A DNA stretch of 49,351 nucleotides from Spirochaetes bacterium GWB1_36_13 (GTDB lineage: Bacteria; Spirochaetota; GWB1-36-13). The notes under the pieces were generated by a model. The model was not told the DNA's origin. It searched no databases and saw nothing but the letters and a program-made list of their open reading frames with translations. The position numbers and the translations under genes are program-made. The stretch spans positions 1 through 49,351 of the forward strand of contig MIAO01000081.1 of the NCBI GenBank assembly GCA_001829155.1, written 5' to 3'. Positions 49,194 through 49,351 of this stretch are shown here, piece by piece (the stretch's first letter is position 1; the number at the start of each line of letters is the position of its first letter).

Positions 49194-49351
49194 TTAAAGA
49201 AAAAACCTTTGATTTCCAAAAAAAAGTTATTTATCCCCGAGTTCAAAGGTAGCAATTTTTTTTTATGGCAAGGATTAGGAATCTTTGTTCTATCAATCTG
49301 TTTGTCAACTCTGGAAAACCCTAAAGATTTTTTACCCACAAACCCCCAGCC

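Overview
The window is AT-rich chromosomal DNA that looks like a Gram-negative-type, largely anaerobic, motile bacterium. The supporting genes are fabZ, signal peptidase II with several lipoproteins, a heptose-kinase/adenylyltransferase homologue, Rnf electron-transport genes, a methyl-accepting chemotaxis protein and an adenylate cyclase. A Re-type citrate synthase candidate sits beside malate dehydrogenase, which also fits an anaerobe. Nothing seen fixes the phylum. No rRNA, tRNA, CRISPR array, prophage or complete insertion sequence was found.

Layout. 1-1826 (minus): end of an rlmB-type rRNA methyltransferase and a SpoIIE-type phosphatase. 2109-4304 (plus): a PIN-domain toxin-antitoxin candidate wedged between two copies of a 49-bp promoter-like repeat, then fabZ, a secreted protein and a gene remnant. 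4468-6725 (plus): Re-citrate synthase candidate and malate dehydrogenase, overlapping by 4 bp. 6763-10830: an accessory island rich in palindromic repeats, holding a Uma2-type nuclease and a 731-residue secreted protein that reads as a cholesterol-dependent-cytolysin relative with ChW-like C-terminal repeats. 10831-17288 (minus): glycosyltransferase, CoA-disulfide-reductase-like enzyme, FecCD permease, an HldE homologue with altered catalytic motifs, a secreted thioredoxin and a 2H-like protein. 17422-20637: AlkD and a FetAB-type exporter. 20820-23430 (plus): secreted and membrane ankyrin/HAMP proteins. 23431-25915: repeats, an Rpn/PD-(D/E)XK protein with a duplicated tail, and a small membrane protein. 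26055-30783: a VWA lipoprotein operon, an MNT/HEPN remnant cut by a repeat, and a B12-type radical SAM protein. 30940-33267: a chemotaxis receptor. 33270-37769 (minus): rnfCDGE followed by a MerR-type regulator, with no rnfA or rnfB beside them. 37956-47892 (minus): lspA, a methyltransferase, and a string of cyclase, amino-acid racemase, substrate-binding lipoprotein, sensor-MFS fusion and ddl. 48120-49145 (minus): ilvC with a clear terminator.

How it fits together. Core metabolism and envelope genes alternate with accessory patches marked by four families of palindromic repeats. One family (130 bp, three copies) has 4-bp flanking direct repeats at each copy and so behaves like a non-autonomous transposable element. 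Another has truncated a HEPN gene. The strongest candidate for something new is the cytolysin-like protein at 7673-9868. Next come the sensor-MFS plus substrate-binding-lipoprotein pair, the ankyrin-filled receptor split over two genes, and the HldE homologue that has lost both catalytic signatures. All calls come from reading the sequence; no database search was run.
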